Part shown: piece by piece, positions 8,030-14,767 of the stretch
Layout: each line of letters starts with the position of its first letter
Position numbering within the stretch: the stretch's first letter is position 1
Program-made: the position numbers and the translations under genes
The notes under the pieces: model-generated
Told to the model about the DNA's origin: nothing
Databases searched by the model: none
The model's input: the letters and a program-made list of their open reading frames with translations, nothing else
NCBI GenBank assembly: GCA_937876095.1
Contig: CALFIE010000053.1
Location: forward strand, 1-25,082
From: an uncultured Flavobacteriales bacterium
GTDB lineage: Bacteria > Bacteroidota > Bacteroidia > Flavobacteriales > Weeksellaceae
Length of the DNA: 25,082 nt
Direction: 5' to 3'

Positions 8030-8638
8030 ATGACCGAAAAAGAACTTACCACCGAAGAAAAAATTCTTCTTTCTGCTTCCAAAGTCTTTACCGAAAAAGG
8101 ATTTTCAGGAACCAGAACACGCGATATTGCAGAAGAAGCCGGAATTAATCTCGCATTGCTCAATTACTATTTCAGAAGCAAAGAAAAATTATTCGAACAC
8201 GTGATGAAGGCAAAAATTGTTTTGCTTTTCGGACAAATTCTTCCGATAATCATTAATGAAAAGACTAACTTAGAACAAAAAATTGATTTAGTTACCGATA
8301 AATACATCGATATTTTATCTAAAAATCCCAACCTTCCAATTTTTGTCATCAGTGAAATTCAAAAAAAGAATTCTGCATTTACATCTTTAATTCCAGTTAA
8401 AAAAGTTTTCAATAATTCTGCATTCATTAAGCAAATACTGGAAAAACAACCAAATCTGAATCCACTTCAATTTTTGGTAACATTTCTTGGGATGACTATT
8501 TTTCCTTTTGTTGCAAAACCAGTTCTTACCGGATTTGATATTGTTAATGATGCTGATTTTCAAGAATTTATAGTTGAAAGAAGAATACTTGTGCCAATTT
8601 GGATGAAAACAATTTTAGCACTGAAAATAGAGCATTAA
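8030..8638 (+). CDS. TetR/AcrR-family transcriptional regulator, CecR-like position
   Basis: Repressor-type DNA-binding protein of 202 residues. The N-terminal helix-turn-helix spans about residues 8-55 (EEKILLSASKVFTEKGFSGT, then RDIAEEAGINLALLNYYFRS and KEKLFEHVM), the standard TetR_N pattern. The rest, about 60-202, is the helical ligand-binding and dimerisation domain and is less conserved. It is the first gene of the efflux operon, with one base between its stop and the next ATG. It lies behind two palindromes that overlap its promoter, so it most likely represses itself and the pump until a ligand binds. In E. coli the ybhGFSR pump is preceded by the TetR-family gene cecR (ybiH); the same order here supports an equivalent role. 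The ligand cannot be read from the sequence. Confidence 0.9.
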   Translation: MTEKELTTEEKILLSASKVFTEKGFSGTRTRDIAEEAGINLALLNYYFRSKEKLFEHVMKAKIVLLFGQILPIIINEKTNLEQKIDLVTDKYIDILSKNPNLPIFVISEIQKKNSAFTSLIPVKKVFNNSAFIKQILEKQPNLNPLQFLVTFLGMTIFPFVAKPVLTGFDIVNDADFQEFIVERRILVPIWMKTILALKIEH

Positions 8639-8639
8639 A

Positions 8640-9890
8640 ATGAAAAAAATCCCCTTTATTTTTCTGTTTTTAGTAGGATTAATGAAAGCTCAAGAAACAT
8701 TGACTTTAGAACAGTGTTATCAATTGGCTCGTGAAAATTTTCCTTTAATTAAAAAGCAGGAACTCATTAAAAAATCTGCAGAATACACCATAGAAAATAC
8801 CAATAAAGGTTGGTTTCCACAGATCAATGTAGTTGCACAAGCTACTTACCAAAATGATGTGACGCAATTTCCCGTAAAATTACCCAACATTTCGGTAGAA
8901 CCTTTAAGTAAAGATCAGTACAAGATTTTTACAGATATTTCTCAGACGATTTATGATGGTGGAAATATCAAAAACCAAAGAAAATTAGCGAAAATTCAGT
9001 CGGAAGTTCAAACCGTGCAAACTGAAGTAGAACTAAGCAAATTGAAAGAGCGAATCAACCACCTTTATTTCGGAATATTACAGACTGGTAAGCAATTAGA
9101 GCAACTTCAATTTACGAAGACTGACATTATTGCTGGAATCAAAAAATCAGAAGCTCAACTTAAAAACGGGGTAGTTTTCCGAAGCAATCTAGATGTTCTT
9201 AAAGCTGAATTGGTAAAACTAGAACAAAGAGAAATTGTGCTAAAATCCATGAATCAAAGTTTTGTACAAATGCTTTCGTATTTTGTTAACAAGAATTTAG
9301 ACGAGAATTCATTGTTGCAAACTCCTGAAAAATTGATGGTTACAGAAACCAATCATCGTTCTGAACTCCAACTTTTCGATACTCAAAAAACCTTAATTGA
9401 AACCCAAAAGAAAATCATCATCACCAAAAACACTCCAAAATTAGGAGCATTTTTCCAAGGTGGTTACGGAAAACCAGGCTTCAATATGTTGAAAAATGAG
9501 TTTGACTGGTTTTACATTGGCGGTTTGCGTTTGAATATTCCGATTTCGGGATTTTATACCAAGAAAAACGATTTAGATTTACTCGAAAATCAATCTCAAG
9601 ATATTGAAATTCAGAGAGAAAATTTTCTTTTCAATCAAAATTTCACAGAAATTCAACAAAGAAACGATTTAGAGAAGATTCAACAATTAATTGAAAAAGA
9701 TGATGAACTCATTAATCTAAGAAAAAGTATCAAAAAAGCAAGTTTGGCGCAATTAGACAATGGTGTAATCAATACCAACGATTATTTACGTGATGTAAAT
9801 GCTGAAGAACAGGCTGTTTTAGCAAAAATTTCACATGAAATTCAATATTTACTGACACTATATAATTTGAAAGCAAATCTTAATAATTGA
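8640..9890 (+). CDS. TolC-family outer membrane efflux protein
   Basis: Outer membrane channel of a tripartite exporter, 416 residues. Residues 1-18 (MKKIPFIFLFLVGLMKAQ) are a signal peptide, probably cut after AQ. ETLTLEQCYQLARENFP opens the OEP domain, and a second repeat begins near the middle. Long stretches of coiled-coil helix (about 115-190 and 330-400) fit the periplasmic barrel. Family length is about 400-450, so it is complete. It overlaps the operon's first gene by tight spacing. The stop codon TGA (9888-9890) lies inside a TTGAAAA heptad of the repeat that follows, so the repeat defines the present C-terminus (KANLNN). Confidence 0.92.
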   Translation: MKKIPFIFLFLVGLMKAQETLTLEQCYQLARENFPLIKKQELIKKSAEYTIENTNKGWFPQINVVAQATYQNDVTQFPVKLPNISVEPLSKDQYKIFTDISQTIYDGGNIKNQRKLAKIQSEVQTVQTEVELSKLKERINHLYFGILQTGKQLEQLQFTKTDIIAGIKKSEAQLKNGVVFRSNLDVLKAELVKLEQREIVLKSMNQSFVQMLSYFVNKNLDENSLLQTPEKLMVTETNHRSELQLFDTQKTLIETQKKIIITKNTPKLGAFFQGGYGKPGFNMLKNEFDWFYIGGLRLNIPISGFYTKKNDLDLLENQSQDIEIQRENFLFNQNFTEIQQRNDLEKIQQLIEKDDELINLRKSIKKASLAQLDNGVINTNDYLRDVNAEEQAVLAKISHEIQYLLTLYNLKANLNN

Positions 9891-9916
9891 AAATGGAAAG
9901 TTGAAAATTGAAAATG
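9887..9916. repeat. Heptad array, forward arm, tolC/hlyD junction
   Basis: Four consecutive 7-base units, TTGAAAA, TGGAAAG, TTGAAAA, TTGAAAA, then TG. It starts inside the tolC stop codon. No inverted partner arm is seen before the next start at 9977, unlike at the four later junctions. Confidence 0.75.
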
Positions 9917-9925
9917 AAATAAAAA

Positions 9926-9957
9926 CAAATTTAAGACTTAACAAATTTACGACTTAA
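9926..9957. repeat. Tandem 16-base direct repeat in the tolC/hlyD gap
   Basis: CAAATTTAAGACTTAA (9926-9941) is followed directly by CAAATTTACGACTTAA (9942-9957), a one-base difference. CGATTTTACC follows and resembles the start of a third degenerate copy. No function is evident. Confidence 0.7.
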
Positions 9958-9976
9958 CGATTTTACCATATAAATT

Positions 9977-10945
9977 ATGAAAAAATACATCTTTCCCTTT
10001 TTACTTATACTTATTATTTCCTGCAAAAAATCTGTAGATTACGACGCTTCAGGAACTTTTGAAACCGATGAATTGATGGTCACTGCAGAAGCAACCGGAA
10101 AAATTTTGGAACTAAACTTGAATGAAGGCGACCAATTGCAACTCAACCAACAAGTTGGTTTGATAGACGGAAAAGGTGTGGAATTGCAGCGCGAACAAAT
10201 CATTGCTTCTATGAATGCAATTGATGAAAAAACCAATTCGGCAGGTCCACAAATTCAGGTTTTGCAATCACAATTAGCCACTCAAAATTCTCAAATTTCG
10301 GTTTTGAACGAGCAATTGAACAACGCCATTCGTGAAAGAAACCGAACCGAAAATCTCGTGAAATCTGATGCTGCTACAAAAAAACAATTAGATGATATGA
10401 ATGGAAATGTGGCGATAATTCAAAAACAAATTGCAGCAGCAAAATCACAAACAGCCATTTTGAACCAGCAAATTGCTTCCACAAAAGAGCAAATTGCTAT
10501 ACAAAACAGAGCTATTTTGAGCGAAAAAAATCCAAATCAGAAGAAGGTTTTACAAATTGACGATCAGTTGAAACACAACATCATCGCAAGTCCAATTAAC
10601 GGAACTGTTTTAACGAAATATCTTTATAAAGGCGAGTTTGCAACTATAGGAAAACCCATTTTCAAAATCGCAAATCTTGATGAAATGATTCTCCGAGCTT
10701 ATTTTACAGGAGATCAATTGGCGAAAATTAAACTGGGACAAAATGTGAAAGTTTTGGTTGATGCAGGAAATGGCGAAACAAAAACCTTGAACGGAACTAT
10801 TGATTGGATTTCCCAAAAATCTGAATTTACCCCAAAAACTATTCAAACCAAAGATGAAAGAGCCAATTTGGTTTACACGTCAAAAATTCGAATAAAAAAC
10901 GACGGATTTTTGAAAATCGGAATGTACGGAGAAGTTGTCTTCTAA
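9977..10945 (+). CDS. HlyD/YbhG-like periplasmic adaptor lipoprotein of ABC exporter
   Basis: Membrane fusion protein that would link the ABC-2 permease pair to the TolC-like channel. It has 322 residues. The N-terminus MKKYIFPFLLILIISC is a lipoprotein signal with lipobox IISC and acylated C16. The first half of the lipoyl/barrel-sandwich domain is at about 25-65, a long coiled-coil hairpin rich in Gln at about 66-190, the second half at about 200-225 (IIASPINGTVLTKYLYKGEFATIGKP region), then a beta-barrel domain to the end (FLKIGMYGEVVF). The segment FTPKTIQTKDERANLVY is typical of YbhG-type adaptors. It lies between the channel and ATPase genes, as in ybhGFSR operons. The heptad repeat begins immediately after the stop. 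Confidence 0.92.
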   Translation: MKKYIFPFLLILIISCKKSVDYDASGTFETDELMVTAEATGKILELNLNEGDQLQLNQQVGLIDGKGVELQREQIIASMNAIDEKTNSAGPQIQVLQSQLATQNSQISVLNEQLNNAIRERNRTENLVKSDAATKKQLDDMNGNVAIIQKQIAAAKSQTAILNQQIASTKEQIAIQNRAILSEKNPNQKKVLQIDDQLKHNIIASPINGTVLTKYLYKGEFATIGKPIFKIANLDEMILRAYFTGDQLAKIKLGQNVKVLVDAGNGETKTLNGTIDWISQKSEFTPKTIQTKDERANLVYTSKIRIKNDGFLKIGMYGEVVF

Positions 10946-10967
10946 TTGAAAATGGAAAGTTGAAAAT
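10946..10967. repeat. Heptad array, forward arm flanking decayed four-helix-bundle gene
   Basis: TTGAAAA, TGGAAAG, TTGAAAA, T directly follows the adaptor stop codon. Its 22 bases match the reverse complement of 11358-11379 at 19 positions, so the two form an inverted pair 390 bases apart that encloses the pseudogene. Confidence 0.75.
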
Positions 10968-10999
10968 TTTTCGAAGAAATAATACAATTAATCAAAACA

Positions 11000-11348
11000 A
11001 TGAAAAACAATTTAGTTGCTGAAAAATCAATTGAGTTTTCGATAAGAATTATTAAAGTTTATAAGGCATTAATTGAAATTAGAAAAGAATATATCCTTTC
11101 AAAATAAATGTTAAGAAGCGGAACAACAATTGGTGCTTTAATTCGTGAAGCAGAACACGCCCAATCAAAACCAGATTTTCAAATTAAAATGAATATTGCT
11201 TTAAAAGAAGCAAATGAAACTGATTATTGTTACAAAGGTGAATATTTGAATCAGCAAGAATACAATTCATTAGAATTGGATATTAAAGAATTAATAAAAT
11301 TACTCGCAAAAAATTGTAAAAACCACCAAGGAAAGTTTGGGAAGATAA
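11000..11348 (+). pseudogene. Decayed four-helix-bundle protein (23S rRNA IVP family), copy 1
   Basis: Alignment by eye with the intact copy at 13174-13533 shows it is the same family. The opening MKNNLVAEKSIEFSIRIIKV matches MKNNIIAKKTIEFSIRLIKL. After EYILSK the codon CAA (Gln) of copy 2 is TAA here (11105-11107), a nonsense change. The frame then resumes with LRSGTTIGALIREAEHAQSK and KMNIALKEANETDY. A 12-base deletion turns WILLLLK into CYK. An extra A in the run near 11310 shifts the last 12 codons; removing it restores AKIVKTTKESLGR and a stop at 11346-11348. The length, 349, equals 360 minus 12 plus 1. The 81-residue open frame from 11108 is only the remnant. The block lies between the adaptor and ATPase genes, inside an inverted heptad pair. 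Confidence 0.88.
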
Positions 11349-11357
11349 TCTAAAATC

Positions 11358-11379
11358 ATTTTTAATTTTCCACTTTCAA
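11358..11379. repeat. Heptad array, inverted arm flanking decayed four-helix-bundle gene
   Basis: Reverse complement reads TTGAAAG, TGGAAAA, TTAAAAA, T. It is the partner of 10946-10967 (19 of 22 bases match) and ends four bases before the ATG of the first ABC ATPase, so it occupies the translation initiation region. Confidence 0.72.
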
Positions 11380-11383
11380 TTTT

Positions 11384-12325
11384 ATGATAAAAGTAGAAAA
11401 CATATCGAAATCTTACGGCGAGAAAAATCAAAATTTTTTGGCAGTTGACAACGTTTCTTTTTCAGTAGAAAACGGGGAGATTTTCGGGTTAATTGGTCCA
11501 GATGGAAGTGGGAAAACCTCTATTTTCAGAATGTTGACCACGGTTCTTCTTCCTGATTCTGGAAATGCAGAAATTGGAGGTTTCAAAATGGTGAAAGATT
11601 ACAAGGAAATTAGAAAAATCATTGGTTATATGCCTGGAAAATTTTCTTTGTATCAAGATTTGTCGGTAGAAGAAAATTTGGAATTTTTTGCAAGTGTTTT
11701 CAATACCACGATTCAAGAAAATTATGAGTTAATTAAAAATATTTATCAGCAAATTGAGCCTTTTAAAACGAGAAGTGCAGGAAAGCTTTCTGGCGGAATG
11801 AAACAGAAATTGGCTCTTTCTTGCGCACTAATTCACAAACCTGAAATTTTATTTTTAGACGAACCAACAACTGGAGTTGATCCCGTTTCCAGAAAAGAAT
11901 TTTGGGAAATGCTGAAACGTTTAAAAGAACAAGGCATCACGATTGTAGTCGCAACTCCATATATGGACGAAGCCAGTTTATGCGATAGAATTGCACTCAT
12001 GCAAAACGGAAAAATATTGAAAATTGATACGCCAAAACAAATTTGCAAAGACTTTCCGAAAGATTTATTTGAAGTAAAAACAGAAAATATTCCGACTTTG
12101 TTGAAGATTTTGAAAGACTATAAAACCATAGAAAATTCTTATGCTTTTGGCGAATTTGCTCATGTTGTAATTGACAAAGAGAAAGAATTTAGTACAGAAA
12201 ATTTAGAAAAATTTTTAAGGGAAAAGAATTTTAAAAATATAGAAATCAATAAAATAGAAGCAACTATTGAAGATAGTTTTATTTTGCTACTTTCTAACAA
12301 TGGAAAATTGAAAGTGGAAAATTGA
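11384..12325 (+). CDS. ABC transporter ATP-binding protein, YbhF N-terminal-half type
   Basis: Cytoplasmic ATPase of the exporter, 313 residues. Walker A is GPDGSGKTS at 38-46, the signature LSGGM at 135-139, Walker B ILFLDE at 155-160, and the D-loop GVDP follows. At the H-loop the usual His is Pro192 (VVATPYMDEA), as I recall for the first domain of YbhF. After about residue 225 there is a C-terminal extension of about 85 residues. The last residues, GKLKVEN, are encoded by a heptad repeat, and the stop TGA (12323-12325) is part of a TTGAAAA unit, so the natural C-terminus has been altered by the repeat. It pairs with the next gene, which has a complementary set of defects. E. coli has both domains fused in one protein. 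Confidence 0.93.
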   Translation: MIKVENISKSYGEKNQNFLAVDNVSFSVENGEIFGLIGPDGSGKTSIFRMLTTVLLPDSGNAEIGGFKMVKDYKEIRKIIGYMPGKFSLYQDLSVEENLEFFASVFNTTIQENYELIKNIYQQIEPFKTRSAGKLSGGMKQKLALSCALIHKPEILFLDEPTTGVDPVSRKEFWEMLKRLKEQGITIVVATPYMDEASLCDRIALMQNGKILKIDTPKQICKDFPKDLFEVKTENIPTLLKILKDYKTIENSYAFGEFAHVVIDKEKEFSTENLEKFLREKNFKNIEINKIEATIEDSFILLLSNNGKLKVEN

Positions 12326-12330
12326 AAATT
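12301..12330. repeat. Heptad array, forward arm, ATPase 1/ATPase 2 junction
   Basis: TGGAAAA, TTGAAAG, TGGAAAA, TTGAAAA, TT. It begins inside the coding frame of ATPase 1 and supplies its last codons and stop. Its partner lies at 12341-12383 across a 10-base spacer: an 'empty' inverted pair with no gene between. Confidence 0.75.
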
Positions 12331-12340
12331 AAATTGCAAC

Positions 12341-12383
12341 CATTTTCAAAACATTTTCAACTTTTAATCTTCAATTTTCAATT
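12341..12383. repeat. Heptad array, inverted arm, ATPase 1/ATPase 2 junction
   Basis: Reverse complement begins AA, TTGAAAA, TTGAAG, then ATTAAAAG, TTGAAAA, and ends in GTTTTGAAAATG: degenerate heptads in the opposite sense. It ends six bases before the ATG of ATPase 2. With 12301-12330 it can form a long AT-rich stem-loop in the mRNA. Confidence 0.68.
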
Positions 12384-12389
12384 AAAAAA

Positions 12390-13136
12390 ATGAACAAAGA
12401 AATATCCATAAAATCTGAAAATATCACCAAAAAATTTGGGGATTTTTTTGCGGTTGATCAAATTTCTTTTGAGGTTTCAAAAGGAGAAATTTTCGGATTT
12501 CTCGGTGCAAATGGTGCTGGTAAAACTACTGCGATGAGAATGTTTTGCGGACTGTCTATTCCAACTTCAGGAAATGCGACGATTGCAGGTTTTGATGTGT
12601 ACAAAGAAACCGAAAAAATCAAGAAAAATATTGGTTATATGAGCCAAAAATTCTCGCTTTACGAGAACTTGACCATTCTAGAAAATCTGGAATTTTTTGG
12701 TGGAATTTATGGTTTGTCGAATCAAGAAATCAAGAAAAAAAGTATAGAATTAGTCGCAAAATTAGGTTTAGAAAATGAGAAAAACAAGTTGGTTTCTGAA
12801 CTTCCTCTTGGTTGGAAACAGAAATTGGCATTTTCGGTGGCGATTTTCCATGAGCCTGAAATTGTGTTTCTAGACGAACCAACTGGTGGTGTAGATCCCG
12901 TCACAAGAAGGCAATTTTGGGATTTGATTTATGAAGCTTCGGAAAACGGAATTACAATTTTTGTCACCACACATTACATGGACGAAGCTGAATATTGCAA
13001 TCGTGTTTCAATAATGGTAGATGGAAAAATAGAAGCTTTGGATTCACCTTCAAATCTGAAAAAACAATTTGATGCAGAAAGTATGGATGAAGTTTTCTAC
13101 AAATTGGCAAGAAGCGCAAAACGAAGCGCAGATTAA
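12390..13136 (+). CDS. ABC transporter ATP-binding protein, YbhF C-terminal-half type
   Basis: Second cytoplasmic ATPase of the exporter, 248 residues, a single nucleotide-binding domain. Walker A is GANGAGKTT at 39-47, Walker B IVFLDE at 158-163, and the switch His is present at H195 (FVTTHYMDEA). The signature is degenerate, LPLGW at 138-142 in place of LSGGQ, a feature I associate with the second domain of YbhF. In a heterodimer with ATPase 1, the site built from this Walker A/His and the LSGG of ATPase 1 would be complete. The other site would lack both a normal signature and the His. Downstream, after the four-helix-bundle gene, come the two permeases. Confidence 0.93.
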   Translation: MNKEISIKSENITKKFGDFFAVDQISFEVSKGEIFGFLGANGAGKTTAMRMFCGLSIPTSGNATIAGFDVYKETEKIKKNIGYMSQKFSLYENLTILENLEFFGGIYGLSNQEIKKKSIELVAKLGLENEKNKLVSELPLGWKQKLAFSVAIFHEPEIVFLDEPTGGVDPVTRRQFWDLIYEASENGITIFVTTHYMDEAEYCNRVSIMVDGKIEALDSPSNLKKQFDAESMDEVFYKLARSAKRSAD

Positions 13137-13165
13137 TTGAAAATGGAGAATTGAAAATTGAAAAT
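13137..13165. repeat. Heptad array, forward arm flanking intact four-helix-bundle gene
   Basis: TTGAAAA, TGGAGAA, TTGAAAA, TTGAAAA, T directly follows the ATPase 2 stop and ends eight bases before the ATG at 13174. It is the partner of 13533-13566. Confidence 0.77.
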
Positions 13166-13173
13166 GAGTAATT

Positions 13174-13533
13174 ATGAAAAATAATATTATAGCTAAAAAA
13201 ACTATTGAATTTTCAATAAGACTGATTAAACTTTATAAAATTTTGATTGATGAAAATAAAGAATATATCCTTTCAAAGCAACTTTTAAGAAGTGGAACAG
13301 CAATAGGAGCATTAATTCGAGAAGCAGAACACGCTCAGTCTAAACCTGATTTTTTAAATAAAATGAATATTGCTTTAAAAGAAGCAAACGAAACAGATTA
13401 TTGGATTTTACTCTTATTAAAAGGTGATTTTATTACAGATAAAGAATATAAATCTATCCAAAAAGATTGTGAAGAATTAATAAAACTATTGGTAAAAATT
13501 GTAAAAACAACTAAAGAAAGTTTAGGAAGATAA
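13174..13533 (+). CDS. Four-helix-bundle protein, 23S rRNA intervening-sequence (IVP) family, copy 2
   Basis: A 119-residue, helical, basic protein with the family's most conserved block, QLLRSGTAIGALIREAEHAQ followed by SKPDFLNKMNIALKEANETDYW (about 44-85), and amphipathic helices on both sides. Homologues were first found inside 23S rRNA intervening sequences of Leptospira and occur free-standing across Bacteroidota; the fold is shared with Avd of diversity-generating retroelements. The molecular function of free-standing members is not established. It interrupts an ABC exporter operon and is bracketed tightly by inverted heptad arrays: the left arm ends eight bases before the ATG and the right arm begins inside the stop codon. 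A decayed paralogue with the same brackets lies 2.2 kb upstream. It is unlikely to be part of the pump, and more likely a passenger. Confidence 0.88.
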   Translation: MKNNIIAKKTIEFSIRLIKLYKILIDENKEYILSKQLLRSGTAIGALIREAEHAQSKPDFLNKMNIALKEANETDYWILLLLKGDFITDKEYKSIQKDCEELIKLLVKIVKTTKESLGR

Positions 13534-13566
13534 TTTTCAATTCTCAACTTTCAATTTTCAATTCAA
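13533..13566. repeat. Heptad array, inverted arm flanking intact four-helix-bundle gene
   Basis: Reverse complement reads TTGAA, TTGAAAA, TTGAAAG, TTGAGAA, TTGAAAA, T. It begins at the last base of the stop codon of the four-helix-bundle gene and ends three bases before the permease 1 ATG. Confidence 0.77.
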
Positions 13567-13569
13567 GAA

Positions 13570-14676
13570 ATGAAACAACTTTTACCTTTTATCAGAAAAG
13601 AATTTTATCACGTTTTGCGTGATAGACGTGTTTTGTTGATGCTTTTCGGATTGCCAATTATTCAGGTAATTTTATTTGGTTTTGCGCTTTCAAACGAAAT
13701 TAAAAATACGGGAATTGCAATTTTTGACCAAGATAAAAGTGAGGTTTCATCTGCTTTGATTACGAAAATTGACGAAAATAAATATTTTGATGTTGTTAGA
13801 AATATTATGAGTTCTAGCCAATTTCAAGAAGTTTTCAAAAATGGAAAAGTGAAAATTTTATTGGTAATTCCTAGAGATTTTTCTGAGAATTTGACTTTAC
13901 AGAAAAAAGCCAATTTACAGGTTTTAATTGATGGAACCGATATAAATATGGGAAACCAAATCGCGAGTTATCTGCAAAATATAATTTTAGATTTTTATAA
14001 AAGTCACGCAAAATATTCAGTACAAAATTACACCATAACTCCAGAAATTAGAATGCTTTACAACCCTCAATTGAAAGGTGCACCCAATTTCGTTCCTGGA
14101 GTTATGTCGCTAATTTTACTAATTGTTTGCGTGATGATGACTGCAATTGCCATCGTAAAAGAAAAAGAAACCGGAACCATGGAAATTCTCCTTGTTTCTC
14201 CTATGAAACCTTCGTTTGTGATTATCGCAAAAGCAGTTCCCTACTTTATTTTGTCGATGGTAATTGTGGTGGTAATTTTGGTTTTAAGTTATTTTTTGTT
14301 GGATTTACCAATAAATGGAAGTTTGATTTTATTATTTTTCGTTAGTACAATTTTTATTTTAACCAATTTATTGATTGGAATTTTGATTTCCATTTTTGTA
14401 AAAACCCAACAACAAGCCATGCTTATTTCATTGATTGCTACGATGTTACCAACATTAATGTTGAGCGGTTTTATGTTCCCAATCGAAAATATGCCAATTC
14501 CGTTGCAAGTAGTTTCAAATATCATTCCAGCAAAATGGTATTATATTATGATAAAAAATATTATGATAAAAGGAACAGGAATTTCAATTATTTGGAAGCA
14601 AATATTGATACTTTCTGGAATGATGATGGTGCTTTTCGCTATTGCAGTGAAGAAGTTTAAAATCAGGCTTGAATAA
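13570..14676 (+). CDS. ABC-2 type transporter permease, YbhS-like
   Basis: Membrane subunit of the exporter, 368 residues. A first helix (about 20-40, after the amphipathic start MKQLLPFIRKEFYHVLRDRR) is followed by a large extracytoplasmic domain (about 42-175) and then five helices. The second helix is at about 178-198. The coupling region KEKETGTMEILLVSPMKPS contains the E-x-G-T-x-E-x-L-x-x-S-P motif typical of ABC-2 drug exporters. Near the end are QQQAMLISLIATMLPTLMLS and GFMFPIENMP. Its start codon comes three bases after the inverted heptad arm. It would form a heterodimer with the next gene product. Confidence 0.92.
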   Translation: MKQLLPFIRKEFYHVLRDRRVLLMLFGLPIIQVILFGFALSNEIKNTGIAIFDQDKSEVSSALITKIDENKYFDVVRNIMSSSQFQEVFKNGKVKILLVIPRDFSENLTLQKKANLQVLIDGTDINMGNQIASYLQNIILDFYKSHAKYSVQNYTITPEIRMLYNPQLKGAPNFVPGVMSLILLIVCVMMTAIAIVKEKETGTMEILLVSPMKPSFVIIAKAVPYFILSMVIVVVILVLSYFLLDLPINGSLILLFFVSTIFILTNLLIGILISIFVKTQQQAMLISLIATMLPTLMLSGFMFPIENMPIPLQVVSNIIPAKWYYIMIKNIMIKGTGISIIWKQILILSGMMMVLFAIAVKKFKIRLE

Positions 14677-14677
14677 A

Positions 14678-14707
14678 TGGAAAATTGAAAGTTGAAAATT
14701 GAAAATG
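14678..14707. repeat. Heptad array, forward arm, permease 1/permease 2 junction
   Basis: TGGAAAA, TTGAAAG, TTGAAAA, TTGAAAA, TG, one base after the permease 1 stop. Its partner is 14732-14761. The spacer is 24 bases with no gene: the second 'empty' pair. Confidence 0.76.
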
Positions 14708-14731
14708 TCTTCTACTTTCCATTCAATAAAA

Positions 14732-14761
14732 TTTTCAATTCTCCATTTTCATTTTTCAATT
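14732..14761. repeat. Heptad array, inverted arm, permease 1/permease 2 junction
   Basis: Reverse complement reads AA, TTGAAAA, ATGAAAA, TGGAGAA, TTGAAAA. A further degenerate piece (TTGAATGGAAAGT in reverse complement, 14714-14726) lies in the spacer. It ends six bases before the permease 2 ATG. Confidence 0.75.
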
Positions 14762-14767
14762 AAAAAT

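Noticed and set aside
11108..11353. Separate 81-residue gene
   Set aside because: It is the distal remnant of the broken four-helix-bundle copy, read past a nonsense codon and ending in a frameshifted tail.
13174..13533. True 23S rRNA intervening sequence
   Set aside because: There is no rRNA sequence around either copy; the genes sit between exporter genes.
10946..13566. Diversity-generating retroelement, because the four-helix-bundle fold is shared with Avd
   Set aside because: No reverse transcriptase, no template/variable repeat pair and no target gene are seen in the window.
9887..14761. CRISPR-like array
   Set aside because: Units are 7 bases in tandem without spacers, arranged as inverted pairs around genes, and there are no cas genes.
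14699..14767. N-terminal extension of permease 2 from a TTG
   Set aside because: The 23 codons are translated heptad repeat; the ATG at 14768 gives the family-typical N-terminus.
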